Assembly (NCBI RefSeq): GCF_022606355.1 | Contig: NZ_JAHHZQ010000002.1 | Location: 372,001 to 436,000 of the forward strand | Length of the DNA: 64,000 bases | Direction of reading: 5' to 3' | Source: Leifsonia shinshuensis | Lineage (GTDB): Bacteria > Actinomycetota > Actinomycetes > Actinomycetales > Microbacteriaceae | Shown: positions 1 through 7,629 of the stretch, piece by piece | How the letters are laid out: each line of letters opens with the position of its first letter | Position numbering within the stretch: position 1 is the first letter of the stretch | Notes under the pieces: model-generated | The model's input: the letters and a program-made list of their open reading frames with translations, nothing else | Told to the model about the DNA's origin: nothing | Database searches by the model: none | Translations under genes and position numbers: made by a program

Positions 1-546
1 AACCTGCGCTCTCTCATCGGGCCGGACACGCTCGTCAGCGTCGACCTCAACCTCCGGCCGGCACTCTGGATCGACGGCGACCGTTCCGCGCTCCAAGCGC
101 TCGTCGGGCAGGCCGACCTCCTGTTCGCCGGGCACGAGGAAACGGAGGCCCAATTCGGCCATTCCGACCCCGCGCGCCTCTTCGCCGACCTCCCCCACCT
201 CGAGACGCTGGTGCTGAAAGACGAGGAGCGACGAGCTTCCGCGTACCGACGTGACGGAGGCGACACCCATGTTCCGTCCCTCACCGTGGAGGTCGTGGAG
301 CCGGTGGGCGCGGGCGACGCCTTCGCCGCTGGCTTCCTCGCCGGGCGCGCGGAGGGACGCGACGACAGCACCGCGCTCCGGTTCGGTCACGCACTGGCCG
401 CACTGACCCTGATCGGACACGGCGACCGCCCGCTGACCGTCCCGACCGAGGGCGAGCGCGATGCGATCGCGGCGGTCGACGACGCGAGCTGGGCCCGGTG
501 GCGCGTGCACCCCGGCGACATCCCGTGGCACGAGACGACGTCGTGA
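1..546 (+). CDS. PfkB-family sugar kinase, 3' part (2-keto-3-deoxygluconate kinase-like)
   Basis: The gene enters from the left edge; reading from base 1 gives 181 residues to a TGA at 544-546. The PfkB second signature is visible as PVGAGDAF at fragment residues 101-108, where the Asp of GAGD (residue 106) is the catalytic base. This family phosphorylates sugars such as 2-keto-3-deoxygluconate, ribose or fructose with ATP in the cytoplasm. The next gene is an IclR regulator that overlaps by four bases, and IclR regulators often control sugar-acid catabolism, so a KDG kinase role is the best guess. The substrate cannot be fixed from the C-terminal part alone. Confidence 0.8.
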   Translation, partial: NLRSLIGPDTLVSVDLNLRPALWIDGDRSALQALVGQADLLFAGHEETEAQFGHSDPARLFADLPHLETLVLKDEERRASAYRRDGGDTHVPSLTVEVVEPVGAGDAFAAGFLAGRAEGRDDSTALRFGHALAALTLIGHGDRPLTVPTEGERDAIAAVDDASWARWRVHPGDIPWHETTS

Positions 547-1400
547 GCCAATCCGTCGCCCGAGCGCTCGACCTGCTCGGGCTCGTCGCTCGTGGCGTTC
601 GCACGCTCGACGAGCTGGCCGAGGAACTGGGCGTGCACAAGTCGACCGTGCTCCGGCTGCTGCAGACGCTCGAGTCACGGGGGTTCGCCGGCCACGACGC
701 CGCTCACCGGTACCACGTCGGGCCCGCGGTCTTCGCCCTGGCCTCCGACGCGATCGACGGCGTCGACGTGCGCGCGGCGTCCGGGCCGATCCTTCGCGAA
801 CTCGCCGCGGCCACCGGTCAGACAGTGCATCTGGCGACCTACCAGGACGGCGTCGTCACGTACATCGACAAGGTCGACTCGCGGCAGGGTCTGCGGATGT
901 ACTCGCGGATCGGCCTCCCGGCCCCTCTTCACGCGACGGCGGTCGGAAAGGTGCTCCTGGGCGGCGTGGAGGTGGCCGAGCGGGAGCGCGTGGTCGCCGG
1001 CCTCGACCTCGCCGCCTTCACGCCGCGCACGCATGTCACCGCCTCCGCCCTGCTCGCCGACGTCAGGATCAGCGCCGAGCGCGGCTGGGCGGAGGACCAC
1101 GAGGAGCACGAGACGTTCATGAACTGCGTCGGCGCGCCGGTCCGCGGTCCCGACGGCCGGATCGCCGCCGCGGTCTCGATCTCAGTGCCGAACGTGGTGC
1201 TCCCGCACGACGGCGTCCTCGCACTGCTGCCCACGCTCCTCGATGCGACGAGCCGCATCTCGGCCGAGCTCGGAGCACCCGTCCCGCAGGCGGCCGCTCT
1301 CGAGCCGGCCACCTCGGCGCCATCGACCTCCGCACGGGTGACCTCCGCACGGATGACCTCCGCACGCGTGACCTCCGCACCACCGAAAGGAACCCCATGA
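543..1400 (+). CDS. IclR-family transcriptional regulator
   Basis: A 285-residue protein. The GTG start at 543 overlaps the kinase stop (GTGA), so the two are translationally coupled; an upstream in-frame ATG at 498 lies deep inside the kinase and is less likely. The N-terminal winged helix covers about residues 5-60 (recognition helix around HKSTVLRLLQ, 32-41) and is followed by an IclR effector-binding domain to about residue 245. The last 40 residues are an unusual low-complexity tail made by a 15-bp DNA repeat (TSAR units). The dimeric regulator probably controls the kinase/ridA operon in response to a sugar acid. The target is inferred from position. Confidence 0.88.
   Translation: MSQSVARALDLLGLVARGVRTLDELAEELGVHKSTVLRLLQTLESRGFAGHDAAHRYHVGPAVFALASDAIDGVDVRAASGPILRELAAATGQTVHLATYQDGVVTYIDKVDSRQGLRMYSRIGLPAPLHATAVGKVLLGGVEVAERERVVAGLDLAAFTPRTHVTASALLADVRISAERGWAEDHEEHETFMNCVGAPVRGPDGRIAAAVSISVPNVVLPHDGVLALLPTLLDATSRISAELGAPVPQAAALEPATSAPSTSARVTSARMTSARVTSAPPKGTP
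1325..1380 (+). repeat. 15-bp tandem repeat in the IclR gene tail
   Basis: Three full units and one partial unit starting GACCTCCGCACG, with period 15, run head to tail. They encode T-S-A-R-V / T-S-A-R-M / T-S-A-R-V / T-S-A-P. As the unit is a multiple of three, copy number could change without breaking the frame. Confidence 0.9.
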
Positions 1401-1801
1401 CCGACCGCATCGCCATCAGCACGACCGAGGCCCCCGCCCCCGCGCACACCTTCTCGCAGGGGGTGCGCCGCGGCCCGTTCCTGCAGGTGTCCGGGCAGGG
1501 TCCGGTCGACCCGGAGACGAACGAGTACCTCCACACCGGCGACGTGAAGGCGCAGACCGTCCGCACCCTCCGCAACGTGGAGGCCGTGCTCGCGGCGGGC
1601 GGAGCCGGTTTCGACGACGTCATGATGCTGCGTGTCTACCTGACGACCCGAGACGACTTCGCGGCGATGAACGAGGCGTACGGCGAGTTCCTCGCCTCGC
1701 GCGTCCCCTCCGGCGTGCTGCCAGCGCGCACGACCGTCTTCACGGGTCTGCCGCGCGCGGAGATGCTCGTCGAGATCGACGCGTTCGCGGTGCTCGGTTG
1801 A
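1397..1801 (+). CDS. ridA: RidA-family enamine/imine deaminase
   Basis: A 134-residue protein of the YjgF/YER057c/UK114 family. RidA trimers hydrolyse reactive enamine/imine intermediates released by PLP enzymes. The substrate-binding Arg is visible at residue 111 (LPARTTV) and the conserved acidic residue at 126 (VEIDAF), in the usual C-terminal context; length is typical. The ATG overlaps the stop of the IclR gene (ATGA), so it is the third gene of a kinase-iclR-ridA operon. Many RidA paralogues sit in catabolic operons, so the exact substrate may differ from the 2-aminoacrylate of classical RidA. Confidence 0.9.
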   Translation: MTDRIAISTTEAPAPAHTFSQGVRRGPFLQVSGQGPVDPETNEYLHTGDVKAQTVRTLRNVEAVLAAGGAGFDDVMMLRVYLTTRDDFAAMNEAYGEFLASRVPSGVLPARTTVFTGLPRAEMLVEIDAFAVLG

Positions 1802-1873
1802 TGCACCTCCGCCGGGTCTGACAGTTCCCCGCGACCCCGCCGCGCGAACCGTCCCCGGTGGTACGTTTCGCAT

Positions 1874-2983
1874 GTGAGCCGTATCGTGGCCGTGGCGCCC
1901 GTGCTTCCCGCCCGCAGCTACAGCCAGGGCGAGATCACCGCCGCCCTGCTCGCGATGATCACCAGCGACCCGCAGCGTCAGGCCGTGATGCGCCGCATCC
2001 ACGCCGCCAGCGGCGTAGAGACCCGCAGCCTCGTGATGCCGCTCGAGCGGTACAGCTCGTTGGGGTCGTTCCGCGAGTCCAACGACTTCTTCATCGCCGA
2101 GGGGACGACCCTGGCCGAGCGGGCGGTGACCCAGGCCCTGGCCGCCGCCGGGCTCCTCGCGAGCGACGTCGACTTCCTGCTCTTCACCTCCGTCACCGGC
2201 ATCGCCGCACCGTCCATCGACGCCCAGCTCGTGCAGCGGCTCGGGATGCGGCCCGACGTCAAGCGCCTGCCGAGCTTCGGCCTCGGCTGCGTCGCCGGCG
2301 CAGCCGGGATCGCCCGGGTGCACGACTATCTGCAGGGCCACCCGGGCGAGATCGCCGTGCTGCTCTCGGTGGAGCTCTGCTCGCTGACCGTGCAGGCGAG
2401 GGACGACTCGATGGCGAACATCGTGGCCAGCGGCCTCTTCGGCGACGGGGCGGCCGCCGTCGTGATGGCGGGAGACGACCGCGCCCGGCAGCTCGGCCTC
2501 CCTGGACCGGAGATCCTCGACACCCGCAGCCGCATCTACCCCGACACCGAGGGGGTGATCGGCTGGGACATCGGCGGCACCGGGTTCCGCATCGTGCTGA
2601 GCGCCGGCGTCCCCGACGTCATCGACCGCAACTTCGCGGACGACGCACGCGGCTTGCTCTCCGAGCACGACCTCGCGGTGTCCGATGTCGGCGCGTGGGC
2701 CGCGCACCCCGGCGGCCCCAAAGTGCTGGAGGCGTTCGCGCGGGCGCTCGACCTCCCCCCGGACGCGCTCGACGCCAGCTGGCGGTCGCTCGCCCGGGTC
2801 GGCAACCTCTCGTCTGCCGCCGTGCTGCACGTGCTGGCGGAGCAGTTGGACGCCCACCCTCCCGGCACCATCGGCCTGCTGTTCGCGCTCGGACCCGGCG
2901 TCACCAGCGAGCTCGTGCTGCTGCGCTGGGCCGGCGGCGCGCGAGTCGAGCGGCCTCCGGCCGAGCTCGGGGCCGTCGCGTGA
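1874..2983 (+). CDS. Type III polyketide synthase (alkylresorcinol/alkylpyrone synthase-like)
   Basis: A 369-residue chalcone-synthase-fold homodimer subunit. The catalytic triad is complete: Cys139 in GLGCVAGAAG, His278 in AAHPGGP and Asn311 in RVGNLSS. The GTG start at 1874 begins MSRIVAVAP, the usual beginning of this family. Such enzymes condense an acyl-CoA starter with malonyl-CoA units into pyrones, resorcinols or naphthalenes. It is followed with 4-base overlaps by a small membrane methyltransferase and a flavoprotein, the same order as srsA-srsB-srsC of Streptomyces griseus, where SrsA makes alkylresorcinols. A phenolic-lipid product is therefore inferred; the starter unit is unknown. 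Confidence 0.9.
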   Translation: MSRIVAVAPVLPARSYSQGEITAALLAMITSDPQRQAVMRRIHAASGVETRSLVMPLERYSSLGSFRESNDFFIAEGTTLAERAVTQALAAAGLLASDVDFLLFTSVTGIAAPSIDAQLVQRLGMRPDVKRLPSFGLGCVAGAAGIARVHDYLQGHPGEIAVLLSVELCSLTVQARDDSMANIVASGLFGDGAAAVVMAGDDRARQLGLPGPEILDTRSRIYPDTEGVIGWDIGGTGFRIVLSAGVPDVIDRNFADDARGLLSEHDLAVSDVGAWAAHPGGPKVLEAFARALDLPPDALDASWRSLARVGNLSSAAVLHVLAEQLDAHPPGTIGLLFALGPGVTSELVLLRWAGGARVERPPAELGAVA

Positions 2984-3510
2984 TCTGGTACACCGTGCTC
3001 GTCCTCGCGACGGGGGCGGAGCGGATCGCCGAGCTGGTCGTGTCGTCGCGCAACGCCCGCTGGTCGTTCGCGCGCGGCGGCGTGGAGTACGGCCGCCGGC
3101 ACTTCCCGCCGATGGTCGCGCTGCATACCGGGCTCCTCCTCGCCTGCCTCGCCGAGGTCTGGCTGCTCGACCGCCCGTTCCTTCCCTGGCTCGGCTGGCC
3201 GATGCTGGTGCTGGTCGTGGCGAGCCAGGCCCTGCGGTGGTGGTGCATCGCGACCCTCGGGCCACGCTGGAACACGCGAGTGATCGTCGTGCCCGGCCTC
3301 CCGCTGGTGGCGCGCGGCCCGTACCGCTGGTTGCACCACCCCAACTACGTGGCCGTCGTCGTGGAGGGTTTCGCCCTTCCGCTCGTCCACACGGCGTGGA
3401 TCACCGCCGCCGTCTTCACCGTGCTGAACGCGGTGCTCCTGCTGGCTTTCCGCATCCCCTGCGAGAACCGTGCCCTCGCCACCTCCGAGGCGACTGCCGC
3501 CCGCGCATGA
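2980..3510 (+). CDS. Isoprenylcysteine carboxyl methyltransferase-like membrane methyltransferase (SrsB-like)
   Basis: A 176-residue integral membrane protein with about four or five hydrophobic segments. The ICMT-type SAM-binding signature is visible as GPYRWLHHPNY at residues 113-123, followed by a hydrophobic helix and a downstream Glu in PCENRAL. The GTG start at 2980 overlaps the polyketide synthase stop. In the srs operon this family O-methylates the alkylresorcinol ring; here the same role is inferred from gene order. The start is fixed by the overlap and by the absence of a better upstream codon outside the synthase. Confidence 0.85.
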   Translation: MIWYTVLVLATGAERIAELVVSSRNARWSFARGGVEYGRRHFPPMVALHTGLLLACLAEVWLLDRPFLPWLGWPMLVLVVASQALRWWCIATLGPRWNTRVIVVPGLPLVARGPYRWLHHPNYVAVVVEGFALPLVHTAWITAAVFTVLNAVLLLAFRIPCENRALATSEATAARA

Positions 3511-4556
3511 CCGCGCCGCAACTCGTGATCGTGGGCGGGGGCCCGATCGGGCTGGCCTGCGCGATCGAAGCGCGGCTGGCGGGTATGGACGTCGTCGTCG
3601 TCGAGCCGCGTGACGATCCGATCGACAAGGCGTGCGGCGAGGGTCTAATGCCGGGCGCGCTCGCCGCTCTGCACCGCATCGGCGTCGATCCGCCCGGTCA
3701 TCCGCTGGCCGGGATCGCCTACCTGGACGACGGCCGACGCGTCGAGCACCACTTCGCCGACCGTCCGGGCAGGGGCGTGCGGCGCACCGTGCTGCACCGT
3801 GAGCTCGCCCGCCGCGCCGCCGAACTCGGCACACCCGTCGTCCGGGACAGGGTGACCGGGGTGGTGCAGCGGAGGGATGCCGTGGAGCTGACCCTCGGAG
3901 CAGACGGATCGCAGACGATCGAGTCGCCGTGGGTGATCGCCGCCGACGGCCTCCACTCTCCGATACGCCGCCTGATCGGCCTCGAGGGGCGCGCGCAGCG
4001 CCCCGGCCGCCGCCGGTACGGGCTGCGCCGCCACTACGCGGTGGAACCGTGGACGGATCTGGTGGAGGTGCACTGGTCGCCGCTCGTGGAGGCGTACGTG
4101 ACGCCGGTGGACGATCACACCGTCGGCGTCGCGGTGCTCGGTCCTCGCCCGCTCGACCAGGATGCGTCGATCACCGGGATCCCGGCTCTGGCCGAGCGGC
4201 TGGCCGGCGCCCCCGCCGTCTCGGACGCGCGCGGCGCCGGTCCCCTCCTGCAGCGGTCGCGAGCGAGGGCCGCCGGCCGGGTGCTCCTCGCCGGCGACGC
4301 CTCCGGCTACGTCGATGCGCTGACCGGCGAGGGGATGCGGGTGGGCTTCGCACAGGCGCGTGCGGCCGTTGCGGCGGTCCGCGCGGGGAACACGGAACAG
4401 TACGAGCGGGCGTGGCGGGCGACCACCCGGGACTTCCGGATGCTCACCACGGGACTCGTCGTCGCGGCGCGCTCGTCGTTCCGTCCCCGCATCGTCCCCA
4501 CGGCGACGGCGCGTCCTCGGCTCTTCGGGGCGATCGTGGAGCGCCTGTCCCGCTGA
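3507..4556 (+). CDS. FAD-dependent monooxygenase/reductase (SrsC-like, geranylgeranyl-reductase superfamily)
   Basis: A 349-residue flavoprotein. The N-terminal dinucleotide-binding motif is GGGPIG (residues 10-15) with an acidic strand end VVEP; a second FAD contact ADGLHSPIR is at 146-154, and the GD motif GDASGYVDALTGEGM at 263-277. The ATG overlaps the preceding stop (ATGA). In srsABC the third gene hydroxylates the methylated resorcinol to a quinone-type phenolic lipid; here it is proposed to finish the product in the same way. The alternative, a prenyl-lipid reductase, is possible because the family covers both reactions. Confidence 0.85.
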   Translation: MTAPQLVIVGGGPIGLACAIEARLAGMDVVVVEPRDDPIDKACGEGLMPGALAALHRIGVDPPGHPLAGIAYLDDGRRVEHHFADRPGRGVRRTVLHRELARRAAELGTPVVRDRVTGVVQRRDAVELTLGADGSQTIESPWVIAADGLHSPIRRLIGLEGRAQRPGRRRYGLRRHYAVEPWTDLVEVHWSPLVEAYVTPVDDHTVGVAVLGPRPLDQDASITGIPALAERLAGAPAVSDARGAGPLLQRSRARAAGRVLLAGDASGYVDALTGEGMRVGFAQARAAVAAVRAGNTEQYERAWRATTRDFRMLTTGLVVAARSSFRPRIVPTATARPRLFGAIVERLSR

Positions 4557-4670
4557 GGGGATCGCGCGCCGGGAGCACGTCTGTCGTGCCGTCGACGCGC
4601 ATCGCGTGGGCAGGAACATCAGGTAGTATGCTGCCGATAGATGACACATGCAATATTTCTGCGAGGTGCG

Positions 4671-5009
4671 ATGACCAACCACGACCAGTCCGATCGCGGC
4701 GCCGAAGCGCAGCTCGACGAGGGCTCCGCCCCGCCCCTGGAGTTCCGGGTGCGCCCGACGGCGGTCGCCGAGAAGGCGGCCCCTGCCCGACGCACCAGCG
4801 TCACGTTCTATCTCAGCGAAGGCCTCCGCAATCGTGCGCGGGCGGCCTACCGATCCACCTCCTTCGAGGAACAGGACAGCAGCTGGTCCGAGATGATCAA
4901 CAAGGCCCTGATCGCCGAAGTCGAGCGGCGCGAGGCCGAGTACAACAGCGGAGAGACGTTCACAGCGAGCGAGGAGCCCCTCTCCCCCGGTCGTCCGATC
5001 GGGTTCTGA
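4671..5009 (+). CDS. Small ParB-like ribbon-helix-helix DNA-binding protein
   Basis: A 112-residue protein with a flexible acidic N-terminus and a conserved C-terminal part starting RRTSVTFYLSEGLRNRARAAY (from about residue 40) and ending in GRPIGF. This layout resembles the small plasmid centromere-binding protein ParB of Leifsonia plasmid pCXC100, which binds DNA as a ribbon-helix-helix dimer. The start at 4671 is chosen because GAGG lies just upstream; an ATG at 4641 has no ribosome site. A -10-like TAGTAT is at 4624-4629. No ParA-type ATPase is next to it, so a stand-alone regulatory or nucleoid role is as likely as partitioning. Confidence 0.6.
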   Translation: MTNHDQSDRGAEAQLDEGSAPPLEFRVRPTAVAEKAAPARRTSVTFYLSEGLRNRARAAYRSTSFEEQDSSWSEMINKALIAEVERREAEYNSGETFTASEEPLSPGRPIGF

Positions 5010-5096
5010 CCGACGTCACGGGGGCGGACCGGGCTGTGCGGCCGGCCGCCCCCGTCGCGTCATCCTTCGTGCGATCCCGTCGTCATCCCTCCCGAG

Positions 5097-6596
5097 TCAT
5101 CGGGTGTGGTGGCGGCGCTCACGGTTGGCCGTGCCGAACACGGCCAGTGCACCGAGCAGCGCGAGCAGGGCACCGAGCGCACCCAGCGTGAGCGCATCCG
5201 AACCCGTCGACGCGAGAGCCGTCGTGGCGCCGGCAGCTGCCAGCATCGCGACACCACCCGTCGACGCGACCGAGACGGCACCGCCTGTGGAGGGGCCGGT
5301 CGGAGTCGTCGGCGTCGTCGGTGTCGTCGGCGTGGTCGGTGTCGTCGGGGTCGTCGGCCCGGTGGGACCGGTCGTCGAGCCGCTGGTCGTGCTGTCGCCG
5401 AGCACAGCGATCGAGTCACCGGAGACCGTGATCGGCAGCGACAGTGCCACCGGCAGCTGCACGCCGCCGAGGATGCCGCCGTCGCCGGAGGTCGTCGACC
5501 CCGTCGGCGTGGATCCGGTGCCGCCGGATCCGGCCGTCGGTGCGGTCGCCGACGAACCACTGCTCGTCGCGTCGCCGAGGACGCTCACCGCGTCACCGGA
5601 CGCCGTGACCGGAACCGAGGCTCCGAGCGGCACCTGAGCACCGGATCCCACACCGCCGGCACCCGAGGTCGACCCGGCCGAGCCCGCTGCGGCGGCGGGA
5701 ACCGTCGCCGACGAACCCGACGAAGCGGCGTTCCCGAGCACACTCACTGCATTACCGGACGCCGTCACCGGAGCCGAGGCTCCAACCGGGACCTGCACCC
5801 CGGACAGGAGGCCACCGGCACCCGACGTCGTCGCACCCGAGCCGGTCGCGGCCGGTGCCGATGCAGCAGGCACGGCCGCCGTCGAACCACTGCTCGTCGC
5901 GTCACCGAGCACACTCACCGCATTGCCGGACGCCGTCACCGGAGCCGAGGCTCCGACCGGTACCTGCACCCCGGACAGGAGGCCACTGGCACCCGACGTC
6001 GTCGCACCCGAGCCGGTCGCGGCCGGTGCCGATGCAGCAGGCACGGCCGCCGTCGAGCCCGACGAGCCCGCATCTCCGAGCACGCTGATCGCGTTGCCGG
6101 ACGCCGTCACCGGCACCGCTACGGCGATCGGCGCCTGCGCCCCGGAGAGCACGCCGCCCGTTCCGCTGGTCGACGCGCCTGCGGCCGGCGCAGCACTCGG
6201 CGCGCTCGCGGCGGTCGTGCTTGCCGAGCTCGAGCCCGCGTCGCCGAGGGCGCTCACAGCGTTCCCCGTCACCGAGACGGGCACGGAGAGGCTGACCAGC
6301 GCTTGGTCCCCGCTGGCGACCCCGCCGAGCCCGCTGGTCGAGACGGAGACGGCCGGAGCGGGAGCGGGCGTCGGCGACGAGGCGCCGGCCGAACTCCCGT
6401 CGCCCACCAGGGCGATGCCGTTTCCGGCGACTGTCACGGGCACCGTGATGCCGATGGCGGCCTGTCCTCCGGAGGCCACGCCTCCGGAACCGGTCGTGGA
6501 TGGTGCTTCCGCGGCGTTCGCAGCCGCGGTGCCGGCGAGCCACAGCCCACCGACGCAGAGGGTGAACCACAACCCTCGGGAGACGTACTTGTTCAT
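5097..6596 (-). CDS. Sortase-anchored surface protein with seven cysteine-free chaplin-like repeats
   Basis: A 499-residue secreted protein: signal peptide (1-29, ending ANAAEA), then seven repeats of about 33 residues, pattern GxGGVxSGxQ-x4-S-VPVTxxGNAxSVLGD, separated by Ala/Ser/Thr-rich linkers, a Thr-Pro repeat linker, and a cell-wall sorting signal LASTG (461-465), hydrophobic helix and RERRHH tail. The repeat resembles the chaplin domain of Streptomyces hydrophobic surface proteins but lacks its two cysteines. LAxTG is the motif of class E sortases and is also found in long chaplins. It is downstream of another exported protein on the same strand. Amyloid-like coat or adhesin function is inferred. 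Confidence 0.8.
   Translation of the reverse strand: MNKYVSRGLWFTLCVGGLWLAGTAAANAAEAPSTTGSGGVASGGQAAIGITVPVTVAGNGIALVGDGSSAGASSPTPAPAPAVSVSTSGLGGVASGDQALVSLSVPVSVTGNAVSALGDAGSSSASTTAASAPSAAPAAGASTSGTGGVLSGAQAPIAVAVPVTASGNAISVLGDAGSSGSTAAVPAASAPAATGSGATTSGASGLLSGVQVPVGASAPVTASGNAVSVLGDATSSGSTAAVPAASAPAATGSGATTSGAGGLLSGVQVPVGASAPVTASGNAVSVLGNAASSGSSATVPAAAAGSAGSTSGAGGVGSGAQVPLGASVPVTASGDAVSVLGDATSSGSSATAPTAGSGGTGSTPTGSTTSGDGGILGGVQLPVALSLPITVSGDSIAVLGDSTTSGSTTGPTGPTTPTTPTTPTTPTTPTTPTGPSTGGAVSVASTGGVAMLAAAGATTALASTGSDALTLGALGALLALLGALAVFGTANRERRHHTR
5383..6491 (-). repeat. Seven chaplin-like coding repeats with linkers
   Basis: About 33 residues per repeat plus a variable linker. Repeats 4 and 5 are nearly identical in protein and DNA, including their linker (PAASAPAATGSGATTSGA), which points to recent internal duplication. 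The outermost repeats 1 and 7 are the most divergent. Confidence 0.85.
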
Positions 6597-6678
6597 CGTT
6601 CAGCCTTTCGAATGAGTGTCTGCGATCTCCCGGTCGGGAGCTCGGGTCGCGTTCTGCCGGAGGGCAGAGGCGACACAC

Positions 6679-7629
6679 TCAGTCGGGGCTGATGTCGTGG
6701 TCGAAGAGCGGTGCTGCCGGCAGGTCGTCGCCGGCAGGCAGAGCAGCACGGCCTGCACGCGCGGTCGAGGCGGCCGCGAACGCATCGCCGGCTACAGCCG
6801 GAGCCGATGCGCCGCCGACGGACGAGCCCGCGGAGGAACCCGTTCCCAGAGAACCGGACGGCACACCCGGAGCCGGCGGGTCGGAGCCGCCTGGAGGCGC
6901 ACCGCCCGGAACGGAAGCCGAAGACACGGCGACCCGGGCAGACCCGGTGGCCGTGAGGGGATCGTGCAGCACGGGTCCCGTCACAACCGCAGCGCCCCCG
7001 TCGGGCACGACAGCTGTAGCGACGAGCGCGACCGGGGAAGACCCGCCTCCGGACGCACCCACCACGGGCCCCACGGTCGGGGCGCCTCCGAGCGGAGGCT
7101 GCGCGACGGCCGGCGCGAGCGGCTTCACGGCGGTGTCGAGCGCGGCCGACACGCCGGAGACGGCGCCGTCGGCCACGGCGGTGACCGGCGCCGTCAGGGA
7201 CTCGACCGGCGTGGCGCCGAGCACGGCACCCACCACCGGGAGCTGCGAGACGGGAGTCGCCGCCACGACCTTGTCGACGGTGGCCGCCACGGGCGTCACG
7301 ACCGCGGAGACCGGCGTCGCCTCGGCAACGCGGTCGACGACCTGCGTCACCGGCTGGACCACCTGGGCGACCGTCGAGCGGACCGGGTCGGGCAGGGCCG
7401 GCGCGACCGCGGACGTGACCGCGTGCGCCGTGTCGCCGACACCGTTCGTGAGGCTCGAGACGACCGAACCCAGTGGGTCGGGCGCGGGAGGCTGGGCGGC
7501 GTTCGCCGAGCCGCCTCCGAACAGCAGGCCGAGCACGGTGACTCCGCCGCCGAGGACGAGAGCCCCGATCAGAAGCCGCACGGGAGTGAGGGAGGAGCGC
7601 CGCGCACCGGGCACATCCACCACGATCAC
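6679..7629 (-). CDS. Exported, low-complexity surface protein of unknown function
   Basis: About 316 residues: a short basic N-terminus, one hydrophobic segment near residues 15-45 that is either an uncleaved anchor or a signal peptide ending SANAAQ, then Ala/Val/Pro/Gly-rich sequence with repeated ATPV and VVxPV motifs and no recognisable domain. The GTG at 7629 overlaps the stop of the MFS gene (GTGA); AGGGGG directly upstream would also fit the GTG six bases further on. It lies 82 bases upstream of the chaplin-like gene on the same strand, so the two envelope proteins are probably made together. Confidence 0.65.
   Translation of the reverse strand: MIVVDVPGARRSSLTPVRLLIGALVLGGGVTVLGLLFGGGSANAAQPPAPDPLGSVVSSLTNGVGDTAHAVTSAVAPALPDPVRSTVAQVVQPVTQVVDRVAEATPVSAVVTPVAATVDKVVAATPVSQLPVVGAVLGATPVESLTAPVTAVADGAVSGVSAALDTAVKPLAPAVAQPPLGGAPTVGPVVGASGGGSSPVALVATAVVPDGGAAVVTGPVLHDPLTATGSARVAVSSASVPGGAPPGGSDPPAPGVPSGSLGTGSSAGSSVGGASAPAVAGDAFAAASTARAGRAALPAGDDLPAAPLFDHDISPD

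Noticed and set aside
929-3265. Very long minus-strand open frame across IclR, RidA and the polyketide synthase
   Set aside because: It is antisense to genes with clear motifs and its translation is Arg/Ala/Gly-rich without domain character, a common artefact at about 70% G+C.
4671-5009. Plasmid partition locus
   Set aside because: Only the ParB-like gene is present; there is no ParA, no iterated centromere repeat and no replication gene close by.
5383-6491. CRISPR-like or satellite repeat
   Set aside because: The repeats are long, imperfect, in one reading frame and encode a coherent protein domain.
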